Part shown: positions 47,501 through 54,030 of the stretch, one piece after another | Position numbering within the stretch: position 1 is the first letter of the stretch | Layout of the letters: every line of letters starts with the position of its first letter | Assembly (NCBI GenBank): GCA_958299035.1 | Contig: CATQJL010000316.1 | Location: 13,920,347 to 13,984,346, forward strand | DNA: 64,000 bases | DNA from: Cylicocyclus nassatus | Taxonomy: Eukaryota; Nematoda; Chromadorea; Rhabditida; Strongylidae | Direction of reading: 5' to 3' | Translations under genes and position numbers: made by a program | Notes under the pieces: generated by a model | Seen by the model: only the letters and a program-made list of their open reading frames with translations | What the model was told of the DNA's origin: nothing | The model's database searches: none

Positions 47501-49787
47501 AATCGTAAATCGTTTATAAAAATTCTACAAAAATTCTTACTTGCTCGCGTTAACACTATCCACATAAAACATCTATATACGCCTTTGCCATTATTTTTTC
47601 CTTTCTTAGAAATCAAGAAAACGGAAATCTTCGTGCATTTGCCAAAATGGTGTTGTGCCGTCCCCACATAGGTGGTTGTATACTACAAACCTGTAGAAGT
47701 ACAAACGTAAATTCTCAGCTTTCTACAGCCTTTATCTCTCGAAAAATTTGAATTTTAGCTTGGACCATCTAACTAGGGAAAGCTATATTCGGTATTTCTC
47801 GAGAACTAAAGCTTGTAGAGAGCTGAAAATTTGCGTTTGTACTTCTACAGGTTCATAGTGTACAACTACTTATGTGGGAACGGCATAGCAGCACTTTGGC
47901 AAATGCGCAAAAATTTCCGTTTTCTTGATTTCTAACAGAGGAAAAAATACGAAAAAGGCTTTTATAGATGTTTTATGTGGATTGTGTTTACGTGAGCAAG
48001 TAAGAATTTTTGTAGGATTCTTATGAACTGAGCTACGATTTTTTTCGATTTTTCGGGCTGCTGAGTCTTCTCAGTTTTTGGCTCGAACTCGAGGTGGATG
48101 AGAACTGTTGCTAAAGCAAGATGGCCATCTTGTAGAGCTTGTTTTGCTCTATCGAATGATACTTTGCAACCTATTTAGAAGTGAAAAGTGTATGACTTAT
48201 TGCGGTTGAAAATCAAAACGGGCATTAATTTCCAACAACCTAATAGAAACTTAAACTTTGATGTGCCAATGTCCATCTGTCTAACGAATTCAAGAATTCG
48301 ACTAATGGAACAGCTTACTTTCTATTTCTGATCACTGCAAGGGATTCTCTTCAGAGTATGTTATAATCAAAATTGCTGGCAACTGCATATATGAATATGC
48401 GAATGTGGAATGTAGGTGAAAGTAAAATCTGTGGGCTATTTTCTTCTGTGATCCATTTTTCTTCAATTTTTCGTGCATTAAGAACAATTAGGTATTGGCT
48501 TCAAACTTCAACTCAAATGTGCAGATTTGAACACCAAGCTGTAGAACTTGCACTTTGCTTTGCTTTTCGAATTGTGCCCCTCTCATGTTTGGTCTCGACT
48601 TATTGCGTTGTATTATACAATAGGCTAGTAAACGACAAACTTTTTCTAATCTGATAATAATATATCGCACTTACAACGGACATTGTCTGCAGTGCGTTAG
48701 TACGTCTGAGTAGTAGTTCATCTTCCATATTTCAAAATTTTTGACTTTTTAAGCTAAGCTAAAATAACTGCACGGCCATGAAATCTGTCAAATCTTTTCG
48801 ATTTGTCGCTTTCCGCAGGAACTGAGCCAGAATGCTTATAGCCAAATCGGTAAAGCAGTGACTGTGTAAACGTTTTACTGCTTGGATTGATTTCACTAAT
48901 TTCGCACATTTATTATGAAATCTTGAAACAGCGTAAAATGTTACAGTTGAGTAGATTTAGCGGCAAATATAGTGTGCTTGCACAAAATATGAAATGCGGT
49001 GCAATTTGCGCGTGAACAAGTAGCCACGTCAGTACCGCGGGTATCTTGCGCGCGCAACTGGCCGGCGTCACATTCGAAACTATTTCTTCACGCGCCAATT
49101 TCACCGTATTTCACCTTTTGTGCAAGCACACTATATTTACCGCTAAATCTACTCGACTGTACGCTTGGCTATTCAATAATCAAGACAGCATGCAATTTTC
49201 TGCCTTTTTTTTCGCTTTTCAGGCTAGGATGATAAAAGTTTGAATGTACGAGAAGGTTAGATTCCTAATCTTCGAAATAAACGAGATCGTCGTCCTCACT
49301 GATATAAGGACAAGAACGGTATTTTTGATCATATGGCTGACTTAGCCGAACGAAAGCGTGGAAACCGTTAGTATCAAACGAAATTGTTAAATGCTCCTTT
49401 TGCAGGGCGATAGGAAATTTGAACCAAGCTAGTGATAAGAACAGGAATGCAAACTGCGTGGTTTTCTTCACAGCTTTGTAGGTATAAGATAGCTGCATTC
49501 ATGAAGTGAACAAAAATATTTTCACATTTCAGGACAGTGACCTCTGGCGTTAAAACATTAGACCCAAAGGGAAACAATGATTTCAAGAGGGTTGTGGTCG
49601 TTAGCTTGGAAGGTAACTTCAAAGAATTTTGTAGTAATTATGATAGTCTGTAATAATCAGTTTAATCTCAGGCGTAAATCTCGACAAGCTAGTAGTACCG
49701 CCAAGAGGAGAAGCTGTTAGTATTACTAGCGATTACACCAAGGAAGACGTCGCTAAAGTGATAAAAGCAGTCCTCTCCTTTTTCTAA
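26425..49787 (+). CDS. Membrane protein with two von Willebrand A-like domains (13 exons)
   Basis: The thirteen exons below join to 1455 nt (484 aa) with matching phases. Residues 1-9 are a short N terminus, 10-31 one hydrophobic membrane segment, 32-60 a Thr-rich linker, about 64-240 vWA-like domain 1, about 241-301 a Thr/Ser-rich linker with N-A-T, N-R-T and N-N-T sequons, about 306-484 vWA-like domain 2. Each domain shows C-L-(M/F)-V-G-D-L, an (L/M)WV(Y/F)GYT strand, NC(L/V)(I/V)F(L/F) and V-V-P-P-(Q/R)-G with Y-T-(D/K)-E-D. In both, the MIDAS DxSxS motif and the later Asp are not conserved, so metal-dependent ligand binding is doubtful. vWA domains usually mediate extracellular protein contacts. 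Charges around the membrane segment leave orientation open; the sequons favour an extracellular C-terminal part. Function unknown. Confidence 0.9.
26592..26657 (+). CDS. vWA gene exon 2: Thr-rich linker
   Basis: Encodes EGTSTEATKCTTAATTIMRS-like sequence, donor GCCG|GTAAAC, phase 1. Two acceptors three bases apart are possible (TTTGAG at 26591 or GAGAAG at 26594), a NAGNAG arrangement that would add or drop one residue. Intron 1 is 58 bp, intron 2 is 4534 bp. Confidence 0.8.
28576..28783. repeat. Minisatellite, 61-62 bp unit, 3.4 copies (intron 2)
   Basis: CACAATGGT starts units at 28576, 28638, 28699 and 28761. Each carries GCCTGTCTTAGACGATG, TTGATCAAA and CATAACCCAAAGAGCGA or close variants. 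The remaining part of intron 2 (26658-31191) holds no recognised gene; sequences near 28480 and 28935 resemble Helitron 5' ends (ACTAT(A)TATAAAGCG). Confidence 0.9.
30710..30746. repeat. Perfect 17 bp hairpin with GAA triloop (intron 2)
   Basis: CCAGTCCAAAGCGCCGC-GAA-GCGGCGCTTTGGACTGG in two paired halves, no mismatch. The core GCGAAGC is the known extra-stable minihairpin sequence, also present at 22815-22835. Confidence 0.95.
31080..31191 (+). pseudogene. Decayed sushi (CCP) domain-like stretch before exon 3
   Basis: In the frame of exon 3 one reads TTYAGDIVAHVGCDPGYQI, YDNTPTSA, stop, TQCRVR, stop, FS and then EVTENIRC of exon 3. The Y..GD.V.V.C.PGY pattern and following C are typical of sushi modules. 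Two TAG codons prevent translation, and the acceptor TAGTTTTCAG lies inside it. An acceptor-like TTTCTACAG precedes it. It may be a coding module lost by stop codons; chance resemblance is possible. Confidence 0.4.
31192..31268 (+). CDS. vWA gene exon 3: first strand of vWA domain 1
   Basis: Acceptor TAGTTTTCAG. Encodes VTENIRCLMVGDLLNFND plus seven residues, donor GACAAG|GTGATT, phase 0. Homologous to exon 9. The preceding genomic codons continue in the same frame as a decayed sushi-like sequence. Confidence 0.85.
31323..31528 (+). CDS. vWA gene exon 4: core of vWA domain 1
   Basis: 206 nt, the same length and phases as exon 10. Begins EKDFMSELAYGLYRK, then KLGLWVYGYT, a helix with NLNESLKNM, ending GA|GTGAGT in phase 2. 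Intron 3 before it is 54 bp. The Thr of GYT fits the second MIDAS loop position. Confidence 0.9.
31587..31658 (+). CDS. vWA gene exon 5: helix and strand of vWA domain 1
   Basis: 72 nt, equal to exon 11. Acceptor ATTTCATTCAG, encodes AIEQLNNLIDLENRSNCLIF then LSAS, donor GCATC|GTAAGT. The strand CLIFLSAS stands where typical vWA domains have a D-G after the strand. Confidence 0.9.
31780..33015. mobile_element. Inverted-repeat element in intron 5
   Basis: About 31785-31900 and 32905-33010 are reverse complements: CACAAACTCAA(T/G)GTTTGAAATTGAGTG, CCTGCATTGT(A/G)AGCAATTTTTAT. The roughly 1 kb between has no recognised gene. Likely a non-autonomous DNA transposon that expanded this intron. Confidence 0.6.
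33539..33621 (+). CDS. vWA gene exon 6: late strand of vWA domain 1
   Basis: Acceptor AACGATTTCAG, donor CAACG|GTAAAC. Encodes TNTSGLPLLSPNSSLSSIEK then IVAIGYN, aligned with exon 12 (TVTSGVKTLDPKG...KRVVVVSLEG). Intron 5 before it is 1880 bp and holds an inverted repeat; intron 6 after it is 55 bp. Confidence 0.9.
33677..33785 (+). CDS. vWA gene exon 7: end of vWA domain 1
   Basis: Acceptor GGGTCTAATCCAG, encodes DVHLNKIVVPPQGTALAI, then PYSYTDEDLEKILNMFPA, donor CCAG|GTAAAA in phase 2. Matches exon 13 (VNLDKLVVPPRG, DYTKEDVAKVI), which ends the protein. Confidence 0.9.
34002..34180 (+). CDS. vWA gene exon 8: Thr/Ser-rich linker
   Basis: About 60 codons rich in Thr and Ser with three N-glycosylation sequons, a stalk-like spacer between the two domains. 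The acceptor at GGAAG (34001) keeps phase with exon 7; a nearer TTTTGTAG (33997) looks stronger but would shift the frame, so the start is the least certain boundary. The donor is AAAG|GCAAGT, a GC-AG intron with otherwise perfect consensus, phase 1. Confidence 0.75.
34527..38909 (+). mobile_element. CR1/Jockey-type LINE, copy B, degenerate, in intron 8
   Basis: Same orientation as the vWA gene. In order: a 5' region from about 34527; a broken ORF1 beginning MAPKIGRAHLEP near 34814 and running through GDIDSEKRNRSIVISGIPEA (about 35010) to REWVVYRNELVHVSKLPRR (about 35430); an endonuclease with NSCSLVNKL, VTESWL, IYRPPSS and LRDFN, and SSDHGIV near 36095; an RT with FRPISLLPASSK (about 36950), DLSKASDRVSH, YADDIKIY (37386-37410) and a C-terminal region to 38216; an AAAGAT-like tail at 38886-38909. 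Many stops and frameshifts. The RT lacks the VPQG region exactly as copy A does. Confidence 0.85.
38910..39226. repeat. Flank shared with 1863-2178
   Basis: Near-identical to the sequence after LINE copy A, stopping at CTTGGCAGCCCAA. Beyond it begin sequences unique to the vWA gene. Confidence 0.75.
39518..39597 (+). CDS. vWA gene exon 9: first strand of vWA domain 2
   Basis: Acceptor TTACTTTGTAG, encodes PRKGEVHCLFVGDLMHFGDD and six more residues, donor GAAAGG|GTCAGA. Same phases as exon 3. It lies 291 bp after the end of the duplicated LINE flank. Intron 8 before it is 5337 bp, intron 9 after it 69 bp. Confidence 0.85.
39667..39872 (+). CDS. vWA gene exon 10: core of vWA domain 2
   Basis: 206 nt. 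Acceptor TATTTTTACAG, starts EKHFIFETSKELFDTT, then AAMWVFGYTDGPRGLKDILA, ending FGINE with donor GA|GTGAGT. Residue-by-residue similar to exon 4, including the EK(D/H)F start and GYT. Confidence 0.9.
40150..40550. mobile_element. Foldback MITE in intron 10
   Basis: Arms share CCAGGCAAATC, ACTGATGAGGG / ATTGATGAGGG, GCCCAATC, CAAATGACTCA, CACGGCTAA and CACTCCGCTGCTGC, then CCGTGACCGTA, in mirror order around about 40345. The 196-codon minus frame over it is a by-product. Confidence 0.7.
41772..41971. mobile_element. 200 bp MITE with perfect 27 bp terminal repeats
   Basis: CCCTATTTTCAGGTGTATAA plus GCCGCAC at the left matches the right end exactly in reverse. The one base outside is G on one side and T (as A) on the other, with TT beyond, so TTGCCC/TTACCC may extend the terminus. 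No ORF. The CAGGTGTATAAGCCG type of terminus suggests a pogo/Tigger-like family, unproven. Confidence 0.85.
42100..43190. other. Intron 10 sequence, no feature
   Basis: Contains a poly-C stretch near 42285-42310 and purine/pyrimidine-rich runs, but no repeat partner or coding frame I can support. Confidence 0.4.
43192..44056. mobile_element. TIR element, TTAGGGTGATC ends, smaller copy
   Basis: Ends TTAGGGTGATCACTAAAAA and its reverse complement. Its left 200 bp and right half are homologous to 21361-23502. It lacks the roughly 1.1 kb middle of that copy, so it probably shows the uninterrupted element. Confidence 0.8.
44057..44555. mobile_element. MITE abutting the previous element
   Basis: Starts TTAGGGTGTCCCATGATAAT followed by TTACCGTTTT and ends with the reverse complement TTAAGTTGTCCCATAATTAT, TTACCGTTTT. 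Its first base follows directly on the last base of the previous TIR element (CCCTAA|TTAGGG), so one probably used the terminal TA of the other as target. From 44556 to 45967 I see no feature. Confidence 0.7.
46019..46039. repeat. Perfect GC-rich hairpin with AAA triloop
   Basis: ATCCGGGGC-AAA-GCCCCGGAT, the same arms as 22815-22835 with a changed loop. Confidence 0.9.
47385..48165. repeat. Foldback with about 380 bp arms
   Basis: Arms meet near 47775. Shared, reversed: AGCAAGATGGCCATCTTG, CTCAG(C/T)TGCCCGAAAA-like, AAGTAAGAATTTTTGTAG, CATAAAACATCTATA, GAAAACGGAAAT, TTTGCCAAA and GTAGAAGTACAAACG. Nested inside the mariner-like composite. Confidence 0.8.
48944..49159. mobile_element. 216 bp MITE, TA-flanked, in intron 10
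   Basis: Ends CAGTTGAGTAGATTTAGCGG and CAGTCGAGTAGATTTAGCGG (reversed), continuing AAATATAGTGTGCTTGCAC in both, with TA on each outer side. It ends only 246 bp before exon 11. Confidence 0.85.
49406..49477 (+). CDS. vWA gene exon 11: helix and strand of vWA domain 2
   Basis: 72 nt after a 9533 bp intron. Acceptor CTCCTTTTGCAG, encodes AIGNLNQASDKNRNANCVVF then FTA, donor GCTTT|GTAGGT. Equal in length and phase to exon 5 and clearly homologous. Confidence 0.9.
49533..49612 (+). CDS. vWA gene exon 12: late strand of vWA domain 2
   Basis: Acceptor TTTTCACATTTCAG, encodes TVTSGVKTLDPKGNND, FKRVVVVSLE, donor GGAAG|GTAACT. Introns 11 and 12 are 55 and 59 bp. Confidence 0.9.
49672..49787 (+). CDS. 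vWA gene exon 13: end of vWA domain 2 and stop
   Basis: Acceptor GTTTAATCTCAG, encodes VNLDKLVVPPRGEAVSI, TSDYTKEDVAKVIKAVLSFF and TAA. The C terminus is the end of the domain; there is no further membrane segment or GPI signal. Confidence 0.9.
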
Positions 49788-49845
49788 TCTTCTCGATTCC
49801 CCGCCACTTTTGTTGAACCTCAGCTACTATTTTGCGTATTGGACT

Positions 49846-49851
49846 ATTAAA
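49846..49851 (+). terminator. Possible poly(A) signal of the vWA gene
   Basis: ATTAAA 58 bp after the stop codon, a common variant of the AATAAA signal. No better candidate lies nearby. Confidence 0.45.
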
Positions 49852-52156
49852 ATACTACCATACAGCCTTTATGTCTTCTAAGTTCGTAATAATACACTAC
49901 TGAACCTTAAATGGCCTTTCTCGCACCAAAGTGGGCTGAATTGTAAATCTTGAAATTATACGCATTTGCGCGAAGCTGTGCATTTTCGCCTTGAACTGCA
50001 AGTTCCGCCTACTTCTGATTCACTGTTATTTTAGTCGGAAGGAAAAACTCACAGAGTAGCTATAGCTGCAATCTGCTAGAATTAATACATTGATAACGTA
50101 TATGTTAGTTTGATGCTGGTGGCTTTGTATGGACTTTGTAGGAATACGTAGATGCTTTTGTTAGGGCGCAGTCAAATTTTCAATATATACAGAGAGTTTC
50201 AATAGACCTCATTCAAGACAGCAGTTTCGCGAGTTTCTTAGCAACTAAACAGTGTGCAAAATATCTTTTGAAGTGAAGACGAAAATGGCCAGCAAACTTT
50301 GCTAGATCCATATTTACCTGAATCTAGACACAGATAGCCCTGCAGAAAAAAGCTGTTATGCGAATCAGATGTGTTTTTTGTAATCAGCAAATCGAATAAC
50401 CACTACCCTCAATGTTTCCAAGAAATTGGTAACATTCAATCTTTCGCGATCCTCGATCTTGACCTCGCCGCTGGTTTTGGCTGAAATATTGATAATCTTG
50501 GATTGACCCAAAACTTACTTACGGTAATCTTTAAACCCACTCTAAAACTCCATTCATTCCGTGGTGAAGAGTTTTACAGTGAAGCTATGAATAAAAAATT
50601 GAATTAAACAACGCAAAATTGGAAATTTGTCTGCACTTCTCGATCGTCTATCAAAGAACTTGCGTGCTTGTTTTTGTAAGCTAAAAACTCTGTAAGAAGG
50701 GTTATCGGATCATGATTAGCATATGCCCCTATGTGCACTGTTCGTCAGATTACGAGGTTACAAATTCCCCTTTTATGTGTCTCCAAATTTGAGAGTAGTG
50801 TATTTTGGCGGATGTTCGTGCCACCAGCAGCAAAGCAATGTAAAAAATATTGTCAGCACATTAAGTAGTAATCCATCTAAGCGGGAGTTCGAAAATGCAT
50901 CATGCGTGCATTCTAACAGTCATGACTTGAGAATGTGAAACTTGTCGGCGAAATCGGCAAATTTGGCGAAATTGGCGAATTCGCCTTTCGTCGAGAATTT
51001 TCACTAGCAACAGAGAGAATTACTGTTTTATCAACTTATCAGCCAGTCAGTTACAATACCGCTCACATAACGTGCTAACTAAGCACACAGCAGCACATAG
51101 CTAAGAAGTAAAATCGCAACCACGCGATCGCATCAACTCTTCTTAAAATAAGCACAAAATGTTGTGGTAAGTCGTCCAACAACTTTCTAACCTCCCAAAA
51201 TTGCTCAGTACTTGAAGCACAGCTAGCAAGATCAAACGACTGCAAACTTCAAAAACTCTCCATCCACTATAATGCGAGAGTTGGTTCCGTTTTACCTATG
51301 TTACTGTTATGGATTGAACGATCCGGCCGATAGGCGAATACAAATGACGCAGATTAGGTTGCATAAAATGGTGCAAACTGCGGGCAACGCTAAAGAACAG
51401 CAATGAGTAACCCTTAAAAATAGTAGAGTTGAGAGACGAAATAGAACGTTCCTAGAGGCATTTGAGACGTATTCGTCTACTGGGACGTGCGAAACAAGAT
51501 CAGAGTTGGAAAAAAGAACATGGTGTGGAATGGTTTGCAAGAAATGATTGAGAAGGAGAGGGTGATGTACAAACACCGGCAGAATTCAACGAGAAAAGAT
51601 TCACATGAACAGAATTGATATAGGTGAGGTGGGCAAAGAAAGCTTATATTTTTCAACAAGAAGCTGCACACTAGCGATGAGCGAAACCTAAAGAATCGTA
51701 AGATGAACAAAACCTATGCTATAAATTTCTAAAAGATCGAAAAGGAGTTTTGCGAAACCCACAAAGATAAGTAGACGATGACCAACGCACTTGAGACGAT
51801 GAATCTGAGAGTTACGAAAATATATCTATTATAATAGGCGAGCCTGCACAAGCGTCTTTGACGAACATCGCAAAAGAGAACGTCTTGTTGTCTCATTAAG
51901 AAGCGAGAAACGGAAGGCGAAAGACACCATTCCTTGCGAGCACTGAAAGTATTGCGATCAAGCTGGAGTCACTCGGCTAGTTCTCAGTCAGCAACAGAAT
52001 TCAAGAAAATCCCAAGCAATTAACATGAAAGCACAACCTCACCAATATGGTAGAATGGAAGAAAAGGACATAGTTGATGGCTCTATGTAACGGCCAGTGC
52101 AACATTGAACCTGATGATTGAGACTCCATCTTTCTGAATAATTGAGAACGAACATG
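49852..52156. other. Intergenic, nothing recognised
   Basis: No repeat partner in the window and no exon chain that keeps frame. A candidate short exon with GTAAGT at about 51160 was tested but gives a stop after joining to the next acceptor. Confidence 0.4.
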
Positions 52157-52536
52157 CCCAGACAGTCGAAGGGATACCTCCGGCGGGCAAATGGCGCGAG
52201 TCTGCCACCTCGTGCTCTGGAGCGCTCCGATGCCCTGCCATTTCACGCATTTTGCTGCTCCGGGGCTCTCCCAAAACTGGCGCACCTTCGGAGCAGAGAT
52301 TTGCGCGTCCCGGAGAGGGATCCCATTCGCCTGCTTGTGACGTCACCGTGACGTCACCGTGAACGAATAGGACCCCTCTCCGGGACGCGCAAATCTCTGC
52401 TCCGAAGGTGCGCCAGTTTTGGGAGAGCCCCGTAGCACCAAAACGGGTGAAATGGCAGGGCTCCGAAGCGCTTCAAAGCGCGAAGTGGCAGACTCGCTCC
52501 ACTTGCCCGCCGGAGGTATCTCTTCGACTGTCTGGG
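52157..52536. mobile_element. 380 bp foldback with about 185 bp arms
   Basis: Ends CCCAGACAGTCGAAG and its complement. Arms run nearly base for base through TACCTCCGGCGGGCAA, GCTCTCCCAAAACTGGCGCA, CCTTCGGAGCAGAGATTTGC and CGTCCCGGAGAGG. The loop contains TGACGTCA twice (52338-52345 and 52349-52356). Arms are GC-rich in AT-rich surroundings and little diverged, so it is young. All long frames here are palindrome artefacts. Confidence 0.85.
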
Positions 52537-53501
52537 TGACCAAGCAGCAGTAGTTGAGCAGACGCCTCGTAAAAGGGTTAAACTGTTCGCCTCCATCAAA
52601 ACCCAAAACTGGCGCACTGGCAGAGGGGAGCCAACACACACGCATGCAAAACGTTTTTCCGCACACCACCCAGGCACGTCACTTAACGGCCAAAAAAGGG
52701 CAGAACGGTAGAGGTAGGAAATTGGTAAGAAATTTAAGGTTTGCTAAGAGGGAAATGCCTATAGGATCAAACTCAGAGCTATTCAAACTCATTAGCCAAA
52801 AACGCAGTAAACATGCACTGCCACTGAGCCTGATCAAACATGTGATCGGTACTTCAGAAACATCGCTAGTTCTTGTAGTATCACCAGCAAAAACACAAAA
52901 TGGCTTCGCAGCTTTAATTATTTTGAGCTCTTCTGCTCACAAATATGATAGGCACACGATTTATAGCGGTGTATGGCTAGTTTTTTAGCTTTATGGGATA
53001 CTTTTCGATAACCTAGAGGCTAGTAGTGTGATTGACAGTTGCTTGTCATCCACGGTGTCTCAGGGCTTGAATCTCTCAAAACGTGACTTTCTCGGAATAA
53101 GGTTACTTTACATGCGTTTGCGTTGAATCTGTAAATAAGCTCCACCTTATTTGCCAGCCTCTGAGAGCTACCGTAGTTATGCCGCACATGTTAGTATGCG
53201 TGATTTTATCTAGGAAATGTTGACTGTCCGTGAATGGTCTTGGTCCCAAAAAGAGACAACTAGGAATTGGCTAGTCATCGGTGTGTTTACAATGCTTTTC
53301 GAAGGAAAACAAAGGGTGCAAAGCAGTTTTTCTCTTTTTGGCCTCCTCCCCCACCCTAAACTTTACTCATCTTTATCGTTATAAAATGCTTAACGTCTAT
53401 TTATCATACCAAAGCAATTTACGAAGAGATAATAGGATAGGACGCGTTTTATTGCATGAGAAAAAAGATGAATAATAGAAGGAGAGATGATAGTCAAACC
53501 A
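52537..53501. other. Nothing recognised
   Basis: Several open frames (for example 52554-52988 +) but none with family features or splice context. Confidence 0.4.
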
Positions 53502-53507
53502 TTTATT
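53502..53507 (-). terminator. Possible poly(A) signal, minus strand
   Basis: AATAAA on the minus strand, 160 bp after the TGA of the putative terminal exon at 53667. Supports, weakly, that exon as the 3' end of a gene. Confidence 0.4.
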
Positions 53508-53666
53508 GCAAAAGATTTTGATCTACTTGATACAAAAATCCGTTTTAAGAGCATACTCCAAGACTGCACGAGTAATCAGATTGTATTGGGCCGCTAACTC
53601 ATAGCTATTTCTAAGTTACTACCGTCTAAGTTTCTAAGTTACTGAGATTTTCATCACTTAAGGTAT

Positions 53667-53800
53667 TCACATTGGTGAAACGAATTCGCTTTTGTCACTA
53701 TCGATTTTTACGATTTCCCACTTGATCCCGTCAGTTGCGTAGGTCGTTTGGTTGGAGCGCACTTTCTTCCTCGGAAGGACCGTCTTCGATGCTATGGATC
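53667..53800 (-). CDS. Putative terminal exon of an unknown minus-strand gene
   Basis: Open from the gypsy insertion edge to TGA: SIASKTVLPRKKV, RSNQTTYATDGIKWEIVK, IDSDKSEFVSPM. Rejoining across the insertion at GGATC places a pyrimidine-rich acceptor (CCTCTTTGTTAG) just before GATCCATAGC, so the retrotransposon would sit on the exon's first bases. I do not recognise the protein. The reading frame also stays open into the LTR, which is incidental. Confidence 0.35.
53796..53800. repeat. Target site duplication GGATC (left)
   Basis: GGATC directly before the LTR, repeated at 58515-58519 after the other LTR. Five bases is the usual Ty3/gypsy duplication. Confidence 0.95.
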
Positions 53801-54018
53801 TGATGTGGAACGCGTTGAGCCGTTGACGATTTATTAGAAAAACACAAGAGTTCCCCCTCTGCCTATCGGCGTACATGCCGAGGGTTCACTAGGAATAACT
53901 AGGGAACAACACACACAAATATATCAAAGTGCGGCGGGTACGCCGCAACCACAGAGACCATATCGACCTAGCCTATAGTGAGCGAGCAAGTTCTAATATA
54001 AGGGACGGCTCTACAACA
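53801..54018 (-). repeat. 3' LTR, 218 bp
   Basis: TG...CA on the element strand (TGTTGTAGAG to CCACATCA). AATAAA lies at 53830-53835 on the element strand, the likely LTR poly(A) signal, and CTTATATTAG near the other end may be the TATA region. Confidence 0.95.
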
Positions 54019-54030
54019 CCTCCCTCCTAA
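54019..54030 (-). other. Polypurine tract
   Basis: On the element strand, TTAGGAGGGAGG ends directly at the 3' LTR, overlapping the last bases of the pol stop region. It primes plus-strand DNA synthesis. Confidence 0.9.

Larger units (their letters stand above)
45968..48243. mobile_element. Mariner-like composite, 2.3 kb
   Basis: Left end TTAGGTTGTCCGGAAATCAA, right end in reverse TTAGGTTGTTGGAAATTAATG, the style of mariner termini. Inside are a GC-rich hairpin (46019-46039), a stretch related in reverse to 21690-22840 including CATTTGGCTCTGGTACC near 46550, and a foldback at 47385-48165. No transposase ORF. Confidence 0.55.

Noticed and set aside
51150..51340. Small gene start with a 70 bp GT-AG intron
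   Set aside because: Joining the candidate exons gives a stop two codons later; no homology.
52343..52677. Overlapping 107-108 codon frames on the minus strand
   Set aside because: Two frames of the same GC-rich foldback arm; mirrored frames appear in the other arm.
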